Source: Gammaproteobacteria bacterium
GTDB taxonomy: Bacteria; Pseudomonadota; Gammaproteobacteria; Pseudomonadales; Pseudohongiellaceae
Length of the DNA: 37,252 bases
Reading direction: 5' to 3'
NCBI GenBank assembly: GCA_002731775.1
Contig: PCCP01000112.1
Location: 1 to 37,252 of the forward strand
The notes beneath the pieces were generated by a model. The model worked only from the letters and a program-made list of their open reading frames with translations, was not told the DNA's origin and ran no database searches. Position 1 is the stretch's first letter. The number at the start of each line of letters is the position of its first letter. The position numbers and the translations under genes are program-made. Below are positions 15,998 to 25,116 of the stretch, one piece after another.

Positions 15998-16774
15998 CTA
16001 TCGATCCAGCCGCCTGCGGATCGAATCGACCAGATCCCCATAGAAAGCCGAATCCGGATTCTTGGCGGCGGCGGATTCATAAGCCGCCAGCGCCTCATCC
16101 AGGCGACCCTCCTGTTCGAAGATTCGTCCGAGGCTGCGATCAAAAAACCCATTGCCTGGAATTGTGCTAATGCCTCTGATATAGATCTGGATGGCTTTAT
16201 CCGCGTCGCCGGCATTGTTGTAAGTATTCGCCATGACATGAATTTGTGAATCATTCGATGGATCGAGACCGATCGCCTGTAGGTCGTAGTCGATGGAAAC
16301 TTCATAATTGCCATCGGCGCGCTCCAGCTCCCCTAATGTGGAAACCGCCGCGATCAAGGCAGCCGTGGTTTCGGTTTCTAATCTGATGAAGCGGGCGAGG
16401 AGAGGTTTGGCCTCGTCGTAGCGTTCCAGAAAATAATAGCTGTTGGCGAGATTACGAATCGCTGCGGAGAAGTTGGGATCGGCGCTGATCGCCCGGCGGT
16501 ATTCCTCGACTGCTTCTTCGTAACGCTGCAAATTGCTGTAGGTGTTGCCGCGGCGATACAGCTTCTGTGCCAGATTGGCATCGATGGTGGGTCCAGCACG
16601 TTCGATGTCCAGGTTACCATAGCGATCGATAACGGTATTGGCGCCGGCATCGTTCTGGGCATAGATTGAGGTGCTCTGTAGCAGTGCCGACGCCAGGCAA
16701 ATAAAGGAGAAGACTGAGATCGCTCGCCGGCATCTGCCACTAGCTCTAATTGGATACGGCACAAAAAATTTCAT
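15998..16774 (-). CDS. Exported TPR-repeat protein
   Basis: A 258-residue protein with a signal peptide (hydrophobic segment near residues 18-38, ending SIYAQ) and about four to five tetratricopeptide repeats, seen in LYRRGNTYSNLQRYEEAVEEY, LANSYYFLERYDEAKPLL, ANTYNNAGDADKAIQIY and LGRIFEQEGRLDEALAAYE. TPR arrays mediate protein interactions; no enzymatic domain is attached. The ATG at 16774 is chosen over a TTG at 16816 because the signal peptide begins there. The gene is downstream of selD on the same strand with a 151-base gap that contains a strong palindrome, so it may have its own regulation. Confidence 0.85.
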   Translation of the reverse strand: MKFFVPYPIRASGRCRRAISVFSFICLASALLQSTSIYAQNDAGANTVIDRYGNLDIERAGPTIDANLAQKLYRRGNTYSNLQRYEEAVEEYRRAISADPNFSAAIRNLANSYYFLERYDEAKPLLARFIRLETETTAALIAAVSTLGELERADGNYEVSIDYDLQAIGLDPSNDSQIHVMANTYNNAGDADKAIQIYIRGISTIPGNGFFDRSLGRIFEQEGRLDEALAAYESAAAKNPDSAFYGDLVDSIRRRLDR

Positions 16775-16860
16775 CGATTCATCTGGCCCGGGTTTTTTTT
16801 TCGCCGAGAGCAACAATAATCTGTGATCGCGAATATAGCGCAGGGTGCCGCCAAGTTCCA

Positions 16861-16878
16861 GTAACTAGCGCTGGTTAC
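16861..16878. promoter_or_regulatory. 18-bp near-perfect palindrome upstream of the TPR gene
   Basis: GTAACTAGCGCTGGTTAC reads as its own complement except for one symmetric pair. Flanking CCA (16858-16860) and CTGG (16881-16884) extend the symmetry with a 2-base offset. No T-run follows on the minus strand, so it is not an obvious selD terminator. It lies about 90 bases before the TPR start and resembles a dimeric operator. Confidence 0.5.
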
Positions 16879-16925
16879 GACTGGAGAAAGACCGTTAAAA
16901 GCTTTATATATCAATTGGATAGTGT

Positions 16926-19199
16926 CTATTTCAGGATGAGTGCAGGGGCGGCGGCAGCGGTATTCGAGACCCTGCCAATGGCGGTGGCGTGGGGGTATCC
17001 GGCGGCTCGGAGTTCTGCCAGGCAGGCTTCTGCCCTGGCCTCGGGCACGCTGGCTACGAGTCCGCCGGCGGTTTGTGGATCAAACAGTATCTCGAAAATC
17101 GGCTGGTTCTGGAATGCCTCGTGATTATAGATATGCTCCTGCACCAGCTTGTTATCCAGCTGCAGGGAGCTGAAGATTTTATCTCCCAGGGTATTCAGGG
17201 CGCCATCGAGAGCCGGCAGGTCGCAGATACTGAGTTCGACTTCCACATTATTTGCCTTCATCATCTCTAGCAGATGGCCCGCCAGCCCGAATCCGGTGAT
17301 ATCGGTACACGCGTTCACCTGTATGTCGACAAAACATCTTGCAGCCTCCCGGTTGGAGATCAGCATTTGTTGCAGGGCCGCGTCGATCCAGCGATGGCTC
17401 GCACGATAGCGCATATCGGCGGCGAGCAGGGTGCCGGTGCCCAGGGGCTTGGTGAGAATGATAACATCTCCAGTCTGCATGCCTTCTTTAGCAAGCAACG
17501 CGTCTTCGTCGGCAAAACCGTTAACACATAAACCGAATTGCAGCTCCGCGGTCTCGGCAGAATGTCCGCCAATCAATGCACAGTCGTTTTCTTGCAGTGC
17601 CTCGCTGCAACCGAGCATGATTTCCCTCAGTTCACGACGGGTGATTTTTTCCGCAGCGAAGGGCAGACCGACGATGGCCAATGCCGAATGGGGGAAGCAG
17701 CCCATGGCATAGATGTCACCGAGACAATGGTTGGTGGCGATTTTCGCGAACAGCCAGGGGTCATTAATAAATGCCTTCAGCTGATCCACGCTTTGTAACA
17801 GCACCCGGCCATTATCCAGCCTGATCACGGCAGCATCTTCAACCTCGGAAGCAGACTTTAGGATGTCTGCCCGGGCGTGAGGCGGTAATTCTTGCAAGAC
17901 ATCCGCAAGTACATCACTGCTTACCTTGGCAGCACAGCCGGCACAGCGCATGGCATGGTTCTTCAGTCGCTCTTCTGTGTCTCTGTCCACCAGGCCAGCG
18001 GTCAAATCCAAAGGAACTACCATCTCGGGAAGCCGCGAGTATTTGTGGATAAAAGCGGTGTCGATTTTATTTTTCAGAGTCCATATCGCCCTGCCTTTGA
18101 AAAACAGTTTGTTGCGTGAGGCGATAGCGGTGTTGTTGCCGAGGTTGATAAGGGCCAGTGCATGTTGCTGGGGTTTGAATGCCTTTAATTTCTTGCCGGT
18201 GGCAAATCGAATCAGGTTTTCCGCCAGGGGCTTGCCCTGGCGTACGGCATAGACGCCGGACTTTGGCCTCAATTCTCCTTTTATGGTAGCGGCATCGCCG
18301 GCTGCGAATACAAATTCATGGCTGGTAGACTGCAAGAAGCTGTTGACTTCGATGAAGCCGTCATCGCCAATTGCAAGCCCGATTTCACCGGGCCAATCGG
18401 GGATACTTGCCCCGGTAGCGAAGACTATTCTATCGGCAGTGATGGTTCGCCGATCTTCGCAGATGATGGTGTTAGCCTGAAATTCCGTTACTTTATGATC
18501 GCTGAGAATCTCGATTTTCCTGCCGCCTAATTCCTCCGTGACATACTGGCGCACCCTGGCATTGTGTTGTTTTAACACACCATCGTCGGCGGTGATTATC
18601 TGAATTTTAAGGCCAGACGATTGGTAAGACTTGATGCCAAGTTGCTCATGAATGCGATGTTGAGCGGCGAAGGCGAGCTCTACGCTGGCGGGCCCGCCAC
18701 CGACGATTGCCAATGAGAATTCGGCGGGGTCATCGCCGAGAACGTCAATGGCGCTGCGGTAAATTTCCTGCCAGTTCCGAAGAAAATCACCGATGGGCTT
18801 AACGCCGACGGCGTAGAGATCGGCGCCGGGAATCTTCGCCGCATCGGGCTTGGAGCCGATGTTCAGAGACAGCATATCGAATTCGATATCGGGCCTGGAG
18901 TCACAGATTATTTTCCTGGCATCCAGGTCGATACCTTCAATCTCTGCCTGAATGATCCGTGCCCCGGCGAACTGCGCCAGGGGTCGCAGGTCGATATGAA
19001 TTTCATCGTGCTCGTACGCGCCGCTGATATAGCCAGGTAGCGAGCCTGAGTAGGGTGTGTTGATGTCCCGGCTGATCAGGGTGACAGCGAGGCCGGGTAC
19101 CGGGTTCATACCTATGCGTTTGAGTATGGTGAGATGGCTGTGGCCACCACCGATGAGTAGCAGCCGTTTAACGGTGGGGCTGGCAGTGGTGGCTTTCAC
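16926..19199 (-). CDS. selD: Selenide, water dikinase fused to an NADH-dehydrogenase-like flavoprotein
   Basis: A 757-residue fusion. Residues 1 to about 385 are a pyridine-nucleotide disulfide oxidoreductase-type FAD protein: LLLIGGGHSHL (14-24), a second dinucleotide motif AIVGGGPAS (164-172) and FAAGDAATI (298-306). Residues about 410-757 are SelD, which makes selenophosphate from selenide and ATP. The active-site segment MRCAGCAAK has Cys422 at the catalytic Cys/Sec position and Lys425; the second cysteine seen in E. coli (GCGCK) is Ala. GDIYAMGCFP, IGGHSAET, DITGFGLAGHLLEM and DPQTAGGL are typical SelD motifs. The flavin domain may help supply selenide, an inference from the fusion. The start GTG overlaps the upstream small ORF by 4 bases. 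No selA, selB or mnmH gene is visible. Confidence 0.93.
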   Translation of the reverse strand: MKATTASPTVKRLLLIGGGHSHLTILKRIGMNPVPGLAVTLISRDINTPYSGSLPGYISGAYEHDEIHIDLRPLAQFAGARIIQAEIEGIDLDARKIICDSRPDIEFDMLSLNIGSKPDAAKIPGADLYAVGVKPIGDFLRNWQEIYRSAIDVLGDDPAEFSLAIVGGGPASVELAFAAQHRIHEQLGIKSYQSSGLKIQIITADDGVLKQHNARVRQYVTEELGGRKIEILSDHKVTEFQANTIICEDRRTITADRIVFATGASIPDWPGEIGLAIGDDGFIEVNSFLQSTSHEFVFAAGDAATIKGELRPKSGVYAVRQGKPLAENLIRFATGKKLKAFKPQQHALALINLGNNTAIASRNKLFFKGRAIWTLKNKIDTAFIHKYSRLPEMVVPLDLTAGLVDRDTEERLKNHAMRCAGCAAKVSSDVLADVLQELPPHARADILKSASEVEDAAVIRLDNGRVLLQSVDQLKAFINDPWLFAKIATNHCLGDIYAMGCFPHSALAIVGLPFAAEKITRRELREIMLGCSEALQENDCALIGGHSAETAELQFGLCVNGFADEDALLAKEGMQTGDVIILTKPLGTGTLLAADMRYRASHRWIDAALQQMLISNREAARCFVDIQVNACTDITGFGLAGHLLEMMKANNVEVELSICDLPALDGALNTLGDKIFSSLQLDNKLVQEHIYNHEAFQNQPIFEILFDPQTAGGLVASVPEARAEACLAELRAAGYPHATAIGRVSNTAAAAPALILK

Positions 19200-19393
19200 G
19201 GCGATTCCGGCCGGTACCAGGAAATTTGAATCCCCTCGCCCTGATTGCTGTAGTCACCGGTGCTTATCCATTTGCTGGCGATTGCTTGCAGTTGGGGTAA
19301 CTCGAAGGGCCAGGGCATGGGTAGTGCTGGCTGGGTTGATGCCGGATTTTCCAGGTTGGTGTCGATGTCGATATTGGGGATCTGCAGAGACAT
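19196..19393 (-). CDS. Small ORF overlapping selD start, unknown function
   Basis: A 65-residue ORF starting at ATG 19393 (a longer frame begins at 19519) and ending in TGA that shares GTGA with the selD start. The product is Pro-rich in the middle (LPMPWPFELPQLQA) and ends in GIQISWYRPESP, with no signal peptide or membrane segment. The ribosome site is weak. The overlap suggests it is a leader gene that couples translation into selD, but I recognise no family. Confidence 0.5.
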   Translation of the reverse strand: MSLQIPNIDIDTNLENPASTQPALPMPWPFELPQLQAIASKWISTGDYSNQGEGIQISWYRPESP

Positions 19394-19618
19394 GTTTTGG
19401 CAACTAGTTAATTGAGGGGGGGATTTTAACCTTTCGTGAGGTCCGCACAAGCCTAAAACCATGCCCAATTGTGGATAATCCTCAAACTCAGCTTGCGCTG
19501 GAGATTTTGCATCAATCAAATTGTATCTCGAAGCATTTTCGCATTATCATCAATACAAGGAAGCTTGGCCGTTTCGAGCCTCACTCATTAACGCAATTGA
19601 TATTCAAAGGAGAAAAGC

Positions 19619-20212
19619 ATGTCCCGTCATTCCCTGCTGAAGACCGTACTTTCCCTGTTCGCACTGATCGTGTTTATCGGCTCCGCCAATGCCCACTGGT
19701 CGTTGGATAACGCAGCCTCTACCCTCAGTTTCGTCACGGTGAAGGCAGAGCATGTTGCTGAAGTACACACCTTCGATGTGCTGTCCGGCAGCATCGATGA
19801 TGCTGGTGAGGTGAAAATCGCTATCGAACTGGCTAGTGTGAACACCATGATTCAGATTCGCAACGAGCGCATGCAGGCGATGTTGTTTGAAACCAATCTG
19901 TTTCCGGATGCCAATATCACCGGCAAGGTGGATCTGGAAGCGATAAGCGCCATGAAACCGGGTGCCAGTGAGGTCATGCAGATCGAGATCGCGCTGTCAT
20001 TACATGGCGCTTCGATCGCTCTCACTGCCGATTTAATGGTGACGCGCCTGGAAGCGGGAGTGATGGCTTCAACCTTGAAACCGATCATCGTTACTGCCGA
20101 TTCTGCCGGCCTGGTAGAGGGCGTCGAAGCCTTGAGAGAAGTGGCGGGCCTGCCCAGCATCAGCCGTTCCGTCCCCGTCAGCTTCACCCTGGTGTTCAAC
20201 CAGGGACAGTAG
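19619..20212 (+). CDS. YceI family protein, periplasmic
   Basis: A 197-residue secreted protein with signal peptide 1-25 (ending GSANA). The mature part starts HWSLDNAASTLSFVTVK and continues with SGSIDDAGEVKIAIELASVNT, NERMQAMLFE and FPDANITGKV, the pattern of the YceI lipocalin-like fold that binds polyisoprenoid or other amphiphilic lipids. Usual YceI length is about 190 residues. A very strong ribosome site (AAAGGAGAA) precedes the ATG. An intrinsic terminator follows at 20240-20264, so it is probably a single-gene unit. The ligand is unknown. Confidence 0.92.
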   Translation: MSRHSLLKTVLSLFALIVFIGSANAHWSLDNAASTLSFVTVKAEHVAEVHTFDVLSGSIDDAGEVKIAIELASVNTMIQIRNERMQAMLFETNLFPDANITGKVDLEAISAMKPGASEVMQIEIALSLHGASIALTADLMVTRLEAGVMASTLKPIIVTADSAGLVEGVEALREVAGLPSISRSVPVSFTLVFNQGQ

Positions 20213-20239
20213 ACGCGATACTGCCGAACCCATCCAACC

Positions 20240-20264
20240 GGGCTGGCTTGTCCAGCCCTGTTTT
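20240..20264 (+). terminator. Intrinsic terminator after yceI-like gene
   Basis: GGGCTGG (20240-20246) pairs with CCAGCCC (20252-20258) around CTTGT, followed by TGTTTT. It is placed 28 bases after the YceI stop. Confidence 0.8.
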
Positions 20265-20339
20265 CGAGTCTCCCGATTAACTTACGATCGATAGTATGCG
20301 CTATGAATAATGAGCATGCAGGGGTCTGCGTGCTCCTTC

Positions 20340-21554
20340 CTAGGTGAGTTGCTGACTGTTTAATCGCGTCTCGAAGCTGGGCCTTGGGTGGTTCGGTATC
20401 AATTGCGTCAGCACCAGGGAGCCCAGGGCGATGGCCGCACCGGCCAGAAACACCGCACTGTGATTAACCACCCACAGCAGGCCCAGCAGGGCCGGCAATA
20501 TCACCGCAGCGATATGATTAATGGTAAAGCTGATGCTGGAAGTGGCGGCGATGTCAGCGGGATCGGCAATCTTCTGAAAATAGGTCTTGATGGCGATCGC
20601 CATGGCGAAAAACAGATGATCCAGGAGGTAAAGCGCTACCGCCACGGCGACGGTATCCACGAAGGCGTAACTGACGAAGATAATGATCAGGCCGACATAT
20701 TCCAGGGTCAGGGCCCGCCTTTCGCCGATGTAGCCGATCAGGCGACCCACTTTAGGTGCCAGATAGAATGTGAGAGCGGCATTTACCAGTGTTAGCAGCA
20801 CCACATTTTCCACCGGAAATTCAAACTTTTCTACCAGCAGAAAGCCGGCAAAGACGACGAATATCTGCCGTCTCGCCCCGGCGAAAAATGTCAGCAGGTA
20901 AAAGAGCCAATAGCGTTTGCGCAGAAACAACTCCTTTCTCTGCACGACTCTGTCTTCGAAATGGGGTATGGCTTTCCAGCAAAACAGTGCGATGGCGATA
21001 CTGATGCTGCCAGCGATCACATAGATAAAGAGATAGTTGGCTGCGTAGAACATCAGATAGATATACAGCGTACCCAGCACGGCCAGGTTGCAAAATGCGC
21101 GAACACTGAGTAATTGGCCCAGCACCAAAGGCGCTTCCGATTTTTCCAACCATTGCAAGCTCAATGAATTATGTAGTGTCTCCAGATAGTGAAAACCGAT
21201 AGACATGACCACCGTGCTGAAGTACAGCCACAGTGCGATGGGGTAAAACGCAGTGATGGCCGTACCTATACCCAGTGTCAGCAAACTCAGCAGGGCAAAG
21301 GTTTGCTGCCGGATGTAGACCATTACCAGGATGGCTGTGAATGCCAGGAAACCCGGCACCTCGCGCAGGCTGTGCAGGATGCCAATCTCGGTGCCGGTAA
21401 ACGTCGATTGTTCGATGACGAAATTATTGAGTACCACCTGCCAGGTCGCAAAGGAGATAGTGTTGCCAATGGCTAACAGGTAGAGCAGGGTTTTACGGTC
21501 CTGGAGCTTGAAGCTTGGCATGGGTAATAGGTTAAGGTCTTTATGCCTTGGCAT
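20340..21554 (-). CDS. MFS-type membrane transporter, substrate unknown
   Basis: A 404-residue integral membrane protein with about 12 hydrophobic segments and the two-bundle layout of the major facilitator superfamily (a basic loop FEDRVVQRKELFLRKRYW near the midpoint). It lacks the classical D-R-x-G-R-R motif after helix 2, so it is a divergent branch. The start may be ATG 21554 or ATG 21521, neither with a clear ribosome site. Divergent from the patatin-like gene, with about 70 bases between. Substrate unknown. Confidence 0.85.
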   Translation of the reverse strand: MPRHKDLNLLPMPSFKLQDRKTLLYLLAIGNTISFATWQVVLNNFVIEQSTFTGTEIGILHSLREVPGFLAFTAILVMVYIRQQTFALLSLLTLGIGTAITAFYPIALWLYFSTVVMSIGFHYLETLHNSLSLQWLEKSEAPLVLGQLLSVRAFCNLAVLGTLYIYLMFYAANYLFIYVIAGSISIAIALFCWKAIPHFEDRVVQRKELFLRKRYWLFYLLTFFAGARRQIFVVFAGFLLVEKFEFPVENVVLLTLVNAALTFYLAPKVGRLIGYIGERRALTLEYVGLIIIFVSYAFVDTVAVAVALYLLDHLFFAMAIAIKTYFQKIADPADIAATSSISFTINHIAAVILPALLGLLWVVNHSAVFLAGAAIALGSLVLTQLIPNHPRPSFETRLNSQQLT

Positions 21555-21625
21555 GACAACAGGGCGTAGTTGCCAGCAAAGTGCCTCTGGATTGCAGGAA
21601 GCGGTGATTATATCATTCCCGGGTC

Positions 21626-22699
21626 ATGTCTTCTCTTTCCATTTACGCCGGTCCAACGGCGCTGCAGCAGATTCGCCGTGAGGGGCTCAAAGCAGATCAA
21701 TTCAAGGTATTGGTGGGGGCCTCGGGCGGGCCAAAATGGTTTGTATTGTACGGCCTGGATCGCTATCTGTTCGGAGAATTTTTCCCGCGACGGGAGCAGC
21801 AACTGATTACCCTTGGATCTTCTGCCGGCGCCTGGAGACTCTGCTGTCTTGCTATATCTGACCCGGTGTCGGCCATCGAGCGCCTGGCCAGGCTCTACAG
21901 TCGTCAAAAATACTCGGACCAACCCACCGCGGCAGAGATAAGCGAAAAAGCCAGGGCTATGTTGTCTGAAGTTTTGGGTAGCGACGGCGCCCGCCAGATT
22001 GTTGAAAATCAGTACTTCCGAACCCACATCATCACGTCCCGGGTGCGGGGTCTGGGGGCTTCCAGGTTCGCTGCCTTACAAGTTCTTGCCCTGCTGGCGA
22101 GCGCTGCATGCAACCTCGTAAGTCGCAAAACCCTGTCACTGTTTTTTGAACGCACCCTGTTCTCCAATATGGGGCAGACATCACCCTGGACTGCATTAAG
22201 CGATCTGGCCACCGTCGTCCATAAGCTGAGTGTAGAAAATCTGGAGGAGGTGATGATCGCCAGCGGCTCGATCCCCTTTGCACTGGAGGGCGTGCGTGAT
22301 ATCAGTGGTGCTGAACCCGGTCTCTACTGGGATGGTGGTATCACCGATTACCATTTCGATATGCCATTTCATGCTGGCCGTGAGTTGGTACTGTATCCAC
22401 ATTTTTCCGCGGCGGTAATACCTGGTTGGTTTGATAAAAAGTTGCCCTGGCGGCGGGCAAATCCTCGTCACTTTCATAACGTGGTTCTGGTCACACCCTC
22501 GCGGGAATTTGTTGCCGATCTCAGTTATGGCAAGATACCGGATCGAAGTGATTTCCAAAATCTCGACTATGACAGCAGGCTCGCCTATTGGCAGGAAGTG
22601 CTGGACAAGAGCAAGTTGATAGCCGATGAGTTTGCGCATATTGTGGATACCGGCAACGGCATCGACAACATTCTAAGATTCGAGGATAAACCGCGATGA
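21626..22699 (+). CDS. Patatin-like phospholipase/acyl hydrolase
   Basis: A 357-residue protein of the patatin-like family. The oxyanion loop appears as VGASGGPKW (30-38), the nucleophile as LGSSAGAWR (Ser66 in G-x-S-x-G) and the catalytic Asp in WDGGITDYH. Patatin-like enzymes cleave acyl chains from lipids by a Ser-Asp dyad. There is no signal peptide, so it should be cytosolic or membrane-peripheral. Its stop codon overlaps the start of the acetyltransferase (ATGA at 22696-22699), so the two genes are coupled. Confidence 0.88.
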   Translation: MSSLSIYAGPTALQQIRREGLKADQFKVLVGASGGPKWFVLYGLDRYLFGEFFPRREQQLITLGSSAGAWRLCCLAISDPVSAIERLARLYSRQKYSDQPTAAEISEKARAMLSEVLGSDGARQIVENQYFRTHIITSRVRGLGASRFAALQVLALLASAACNLVSRKTLSLFFERTLFSNMGQTSPWTALSDLATVVHKLSVENLEEVMIASGSIPFALEGVRDISGAEPGLYWDGGITDYHFDMPFHAGRELVLYPHFSAAVIPGWFDKKLPWRRANPRHFHNVVLVTPSREFVADLSYGKIPDRSDFQNLDYDSRLAYWQEVLDKSKLIADEFAHIVDTGNGIDNILRFEDKPR

Positions 22700-23178
22700 T
22701 TCGTCACGCCAGCGTCGAAGACAGCTTCGCAATAGCGGCTATATACAACTGGTACATCGTCAATACTTATTTTACCTTCGAAGAGGCACAGTTGGAGCTA
22801 AAAGAGATAGGTCGACGAATCGCCAATGCAGATGAAGAGAGCCCATGGCTGGTGTTGCTGGAGGATAATCAGCTGGTCGGTTTTGCCTGTGCTGTTCCCT
22901 GGAAGCTGCGGGCGGCCTATAGATTTTCGCGAGAGACCAGCATTTATCTGCAACAAGATAAGTTTGGCAAGGGCAGGGGGGCGAGACTTTACCAGCAGTT
23001 GATTGATGAAATACGCAAGACGCCGATACATGTGTTAATTGCCGGCATTGCTCAGCCTAATCCGGGCAGTGTCGCCTTGCATGAGAAGATGGGTTTTCGG
23101 GAAATTGGCCAATTTCGGGAACTGGGAAACAAGTTCGATAATTTTATCGATATAGCTTATTGGCAGCTAACTTTGTAA
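22696..23178 (+). CDS. GNAT acetyltransferase, phosphinothricin acetyltransferase-like
   Basis: A 160-residue N-acetyltransferase. The opening MIRHASVEDSFAIAAIYNWYI, the ETSIYLQQDKFGKGRGARLYQQLI segment with the acetyl-CoA pyrophosphate loop (GKGRGA), and the end IAQPNPGSVALHEKMGFREIGQF match the PAT/YncA branch, which acetylates amino groups of amino acid-like compounds such as phosphinothricin or methionine sulfone. Length is normal. It overlaps the patatin-like gene by 4 bases. The real substrate is unknown. Confidence 0.92.
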   Translation: MIRHASVEDSFAIAAIYNWYIVNTYFTFEEAQLELKEIGRRIANADEESPWLVLLEDNQLVGFACAVPWKLRAAYRFSRETSIYLQQDKFGKGRGARLYQQLIDEIRKTPIHVLIAGIAQPNPGSVALHEKMGFREIGQFRELGNKFDNFIDIAYWQLTL

Positions 23179-23200
23179 CAAATTTTTTATTGGAGATGGC

Positions 23201-23398
23201 ATGGTAATGAAAGCGTGGCGTAGTTTTAAATTAGCGGGAATCTGTATGAGCCTGCTTGTCTGTCTGTCATTATCAGCTTGCGTAGGCGCCGTTGTTGGCG
23301 CTGCCGTCGATACCACCATCGAGGTTGCCAAGGTGCCTTTCAAGGTGGCCGGTGCTGCGATCGACCTGGTGATTCCCGACGCTGACGACGATGATTAA
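23201..23398 (+). CDS. Small lipoprotein (NF038104-like)
   Basis: A 65-residue predicted lipoprotein: hydrophobic N-terminus with lipobox SLSAC, then VGAVVGAAVDTTIEVAKVPF and AGAAIDLVIPD, ending in an Asp-rich tail. The pattern recalls the short family annotated NF038104, named from memory. Its role is unknown. It may start at 23201 or the ATG at 23207. It lies 22 bases after the acetyltransferase and 11 before the thioesterase, so cotranscription is likely. Confidence 0.75.
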   Translation: MVMKAWRSFKLAGICMSLLVCLSLSACVGAVVGAAVDTTIEVAKVPFKVAGAAIDLVIPDADDDD

Positions 23399-23409
23399 CG
23401 GCCCCTACC

Positions 23410-23841
23410 ATGAATTCTAGACCCGAGAGCTTCAAACCCGAAGATTACGATGTGCCGTCTAACTACCGACATTGGGTGGGGGACAGGGCAGAGAACTACC
23501 TGGGACCTTTTTTCTTTTACATGGACGGCATCAATCCTCGTACCGCGCTTAGAGTGGTGAATCATCATTGTAATGCCCACGATTCGGTGCATGGTGGCAT
23601 TTTAATGGCGCTGGCGGATTACACGCTTTGTCTCGGTGCAAATGGTGGCGAAAGCGAGAGTGTCATCACCGTTAGCTGTAGTAATGAATTCACCGCACCG
23701 GCTTTTCAGGGGGATTTGATTGAGGGCCGGGCGCAGGTCATCAAACGTGGGGGCTCTATGGTATTCGTGCGCTGTGAACTGATGGTAGATGAGAGCGTAG
23801 TTCTGATGAGTAGTGCGGTAATCAAACGCCTGCGCAAGTAA
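23410..23841 (+). CDS. PaaI-type hotdog thioesterase
   Basis: A 143-residue cytosolic hotdog-fold protein. HDSVHGGILMALADYTLCLGAN is the typical PaaI/YdiI motif, with the HGG loop and Asp of the catalytic helix, and it ends with the VSCSNEFTAPAFQGDLIEGRAQVIKRG strands. Such enzymes hydrolyse acyl-CoA or aromatic acyl-CoA thioesters. Length is normal. It converges with the amidohydrolase gene with 14 bases between. Confidence 0.9.
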   Translation: MNSRPESFKPEDYDVPSNYRHWVGDRAENYLGPFFFYMDGINPRTALRVVNHHCNAHDSVHGGILMALADYTLCLGANGGESESVITVSCSNEFTAPAFQGDLIEGRAQVIKRGGSMVFVRCELMVDESVVLMSSAVIKRLRK

Positions 23842-23855
23842 CACTACCGCTGCCT

Positions 23856-24905
23856 TTAACTGTCTCGCATGGAATACACCCGTTCGGCTGTACCATAGAA
23901 CATCGCATGTTGTTCCGTTTCGGAATACCCTGCCGCCATTTTCTTAAATGCGTTCCATAGCACATGGTAATTCACCGATAGACGGTCCACCGGGAAATTG
24001 CTCTCAAACATGCAGCGCTCGGGTCCAAAACATTCTATGGTATGGAGATAATACCTCCGCTGAGCCTGCACCAATTCGTCCGATGTCGGCGGCCGCGCCG
24101 CCAGGTGCCAGCCGAAGCCGTTGTCTGGCATCGCCAGGCCGCCCAGTTTGGCGACCACGTTTTCACATTTGGCAAGCTCAGCAATTTCCTGCTTCCACTC
24201 CTGAAAAATTTCATCCTTACAGTTCTTGTAGACACCTATACCCAGGGGTGTACCAAAATGATCGAGTATCATCGTGCACTCAGGCACGGCACGTGCTAGA
24301 TCCAGGAAATCCAGATTCTGATGATGATAGTGCCAGGTGTCATAGGTTAGTCCCTGGTCGGCTAAAATGCGCAAGCCCTTGCGGAAAGATTCCTTGCCGT
24401 GCAAATAAGGTGGTGCGGAGCTAACAATAAAAAGATCTTCGGGATGTTTGTCCCGAGCTGCGGAATGTCGAATGCCCCGAAACAGACCAGCGCCGCGTTG
24501 GCGATGCAGATCGAGTATTTCCAGTAGTTTGTCTTCCGATTCCCCGGCGAGGGTGAGATCGGCATGGGCAATAATTGCCGAGATAGACGCTTGCTTGCCA
24601 GCCCCCGACTCGCTGGCGCCAGAACGGCTCGCGCTGGCGAGATTGGCGATGAACTCGGTCTCGCCGGCAGGCCGTAAATGTTCTGGGCCATCACGATAAT
24701 AAAATGCACGGCACTCCATAAAAGCGGTTTTCACAATATTATGACCGCTGCCAGTATCTGCCCACAACTCAGGCAGGAGATAATCCCGCTCGAAACGATT
24801 CTTCCACAGATGATGATGGGGATCGATGATGGCACGATCCGGTTCAATGATTTCTTCGCGAACCTGATTGAGCCAGGCATCCAGATCTGATTGCATGTCT
24901 GCCAT
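23856..24905 (-). CDS. Amidohydrolase-2 family metal-dependent hydrolase
   Basis: A 349-residue TIM-barrel hydrolase. The metal-binding IDPHHHLW (HxH) lies near the N-terminus, a central His appears in MILDHFG, and the C-terminal motif is FESNFPVDR, where many relatives have SDxP; the Asn replaces the usual Asp, a variation I believe is common in this subfamily. Proteins of this group act on lactones, aromatic acids or amides; the substrate here is unknown. The ATG at 24905 is chosen because AAGGA precedes it; an open frame to 25034 lacks such a site. It converges with the thioesterase and is divergent from the symporter. Confidence 0.88.
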   Translation of the reverse strand: MADMQSDLDAWLNQVREEIIEPDRAIIDPHHHLWKNRFERDYLLPELWADTGSGHNIVKTAFMECRAFYYRDGPEHLRPAGETEFIANLASASRSGASESGAGKQASISAIIAHADLTLAGESEDKLLEILDLHRQRGAGLFRGIRHSAARDKHPEDLFIVSSAPPYLHGKESFRKGLRILADQGLTYDTWHYHHQNLDFLDLARAVPECTMILDHFGTPLGIGVYKNCKDEIFQEWKQEIAELAKCENVVAKLGGLAMPDNGFGWHLAARPPTSDELVQAQRRYYLHTIECFGPERCMFESNFPVDRLSVNYHVLWNAFKKMAAGYSETEQHAMFYGTAERVYSMRDS

Positions 24906-25116
24906 AAAGTGTTCCTTGCGGGTGTTCCTCAAGCGGGCGAATGCTAAAGTTGTTGCTTCTGGCGCGAGTTCTCGCGGGGCACCTACTCCCCACGTAGTGT
25001 AGTATGCGTTGATCAATTGTTGCGCTGTTGACACAGGTCAGTGCTTGGCTCAACGGTGATCTGAGTACACTGCAACCAAGAAATCAGTGATTGCTTGATA
25101 ATAGAGGGAGCCCTGC

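Noticed and set aside
25010..25025. TTGATCAATTG near the divergent amidohydrolase/symporter promoters as an FNR site
   Set aside because: The half-sites lack the required four-base spacer.
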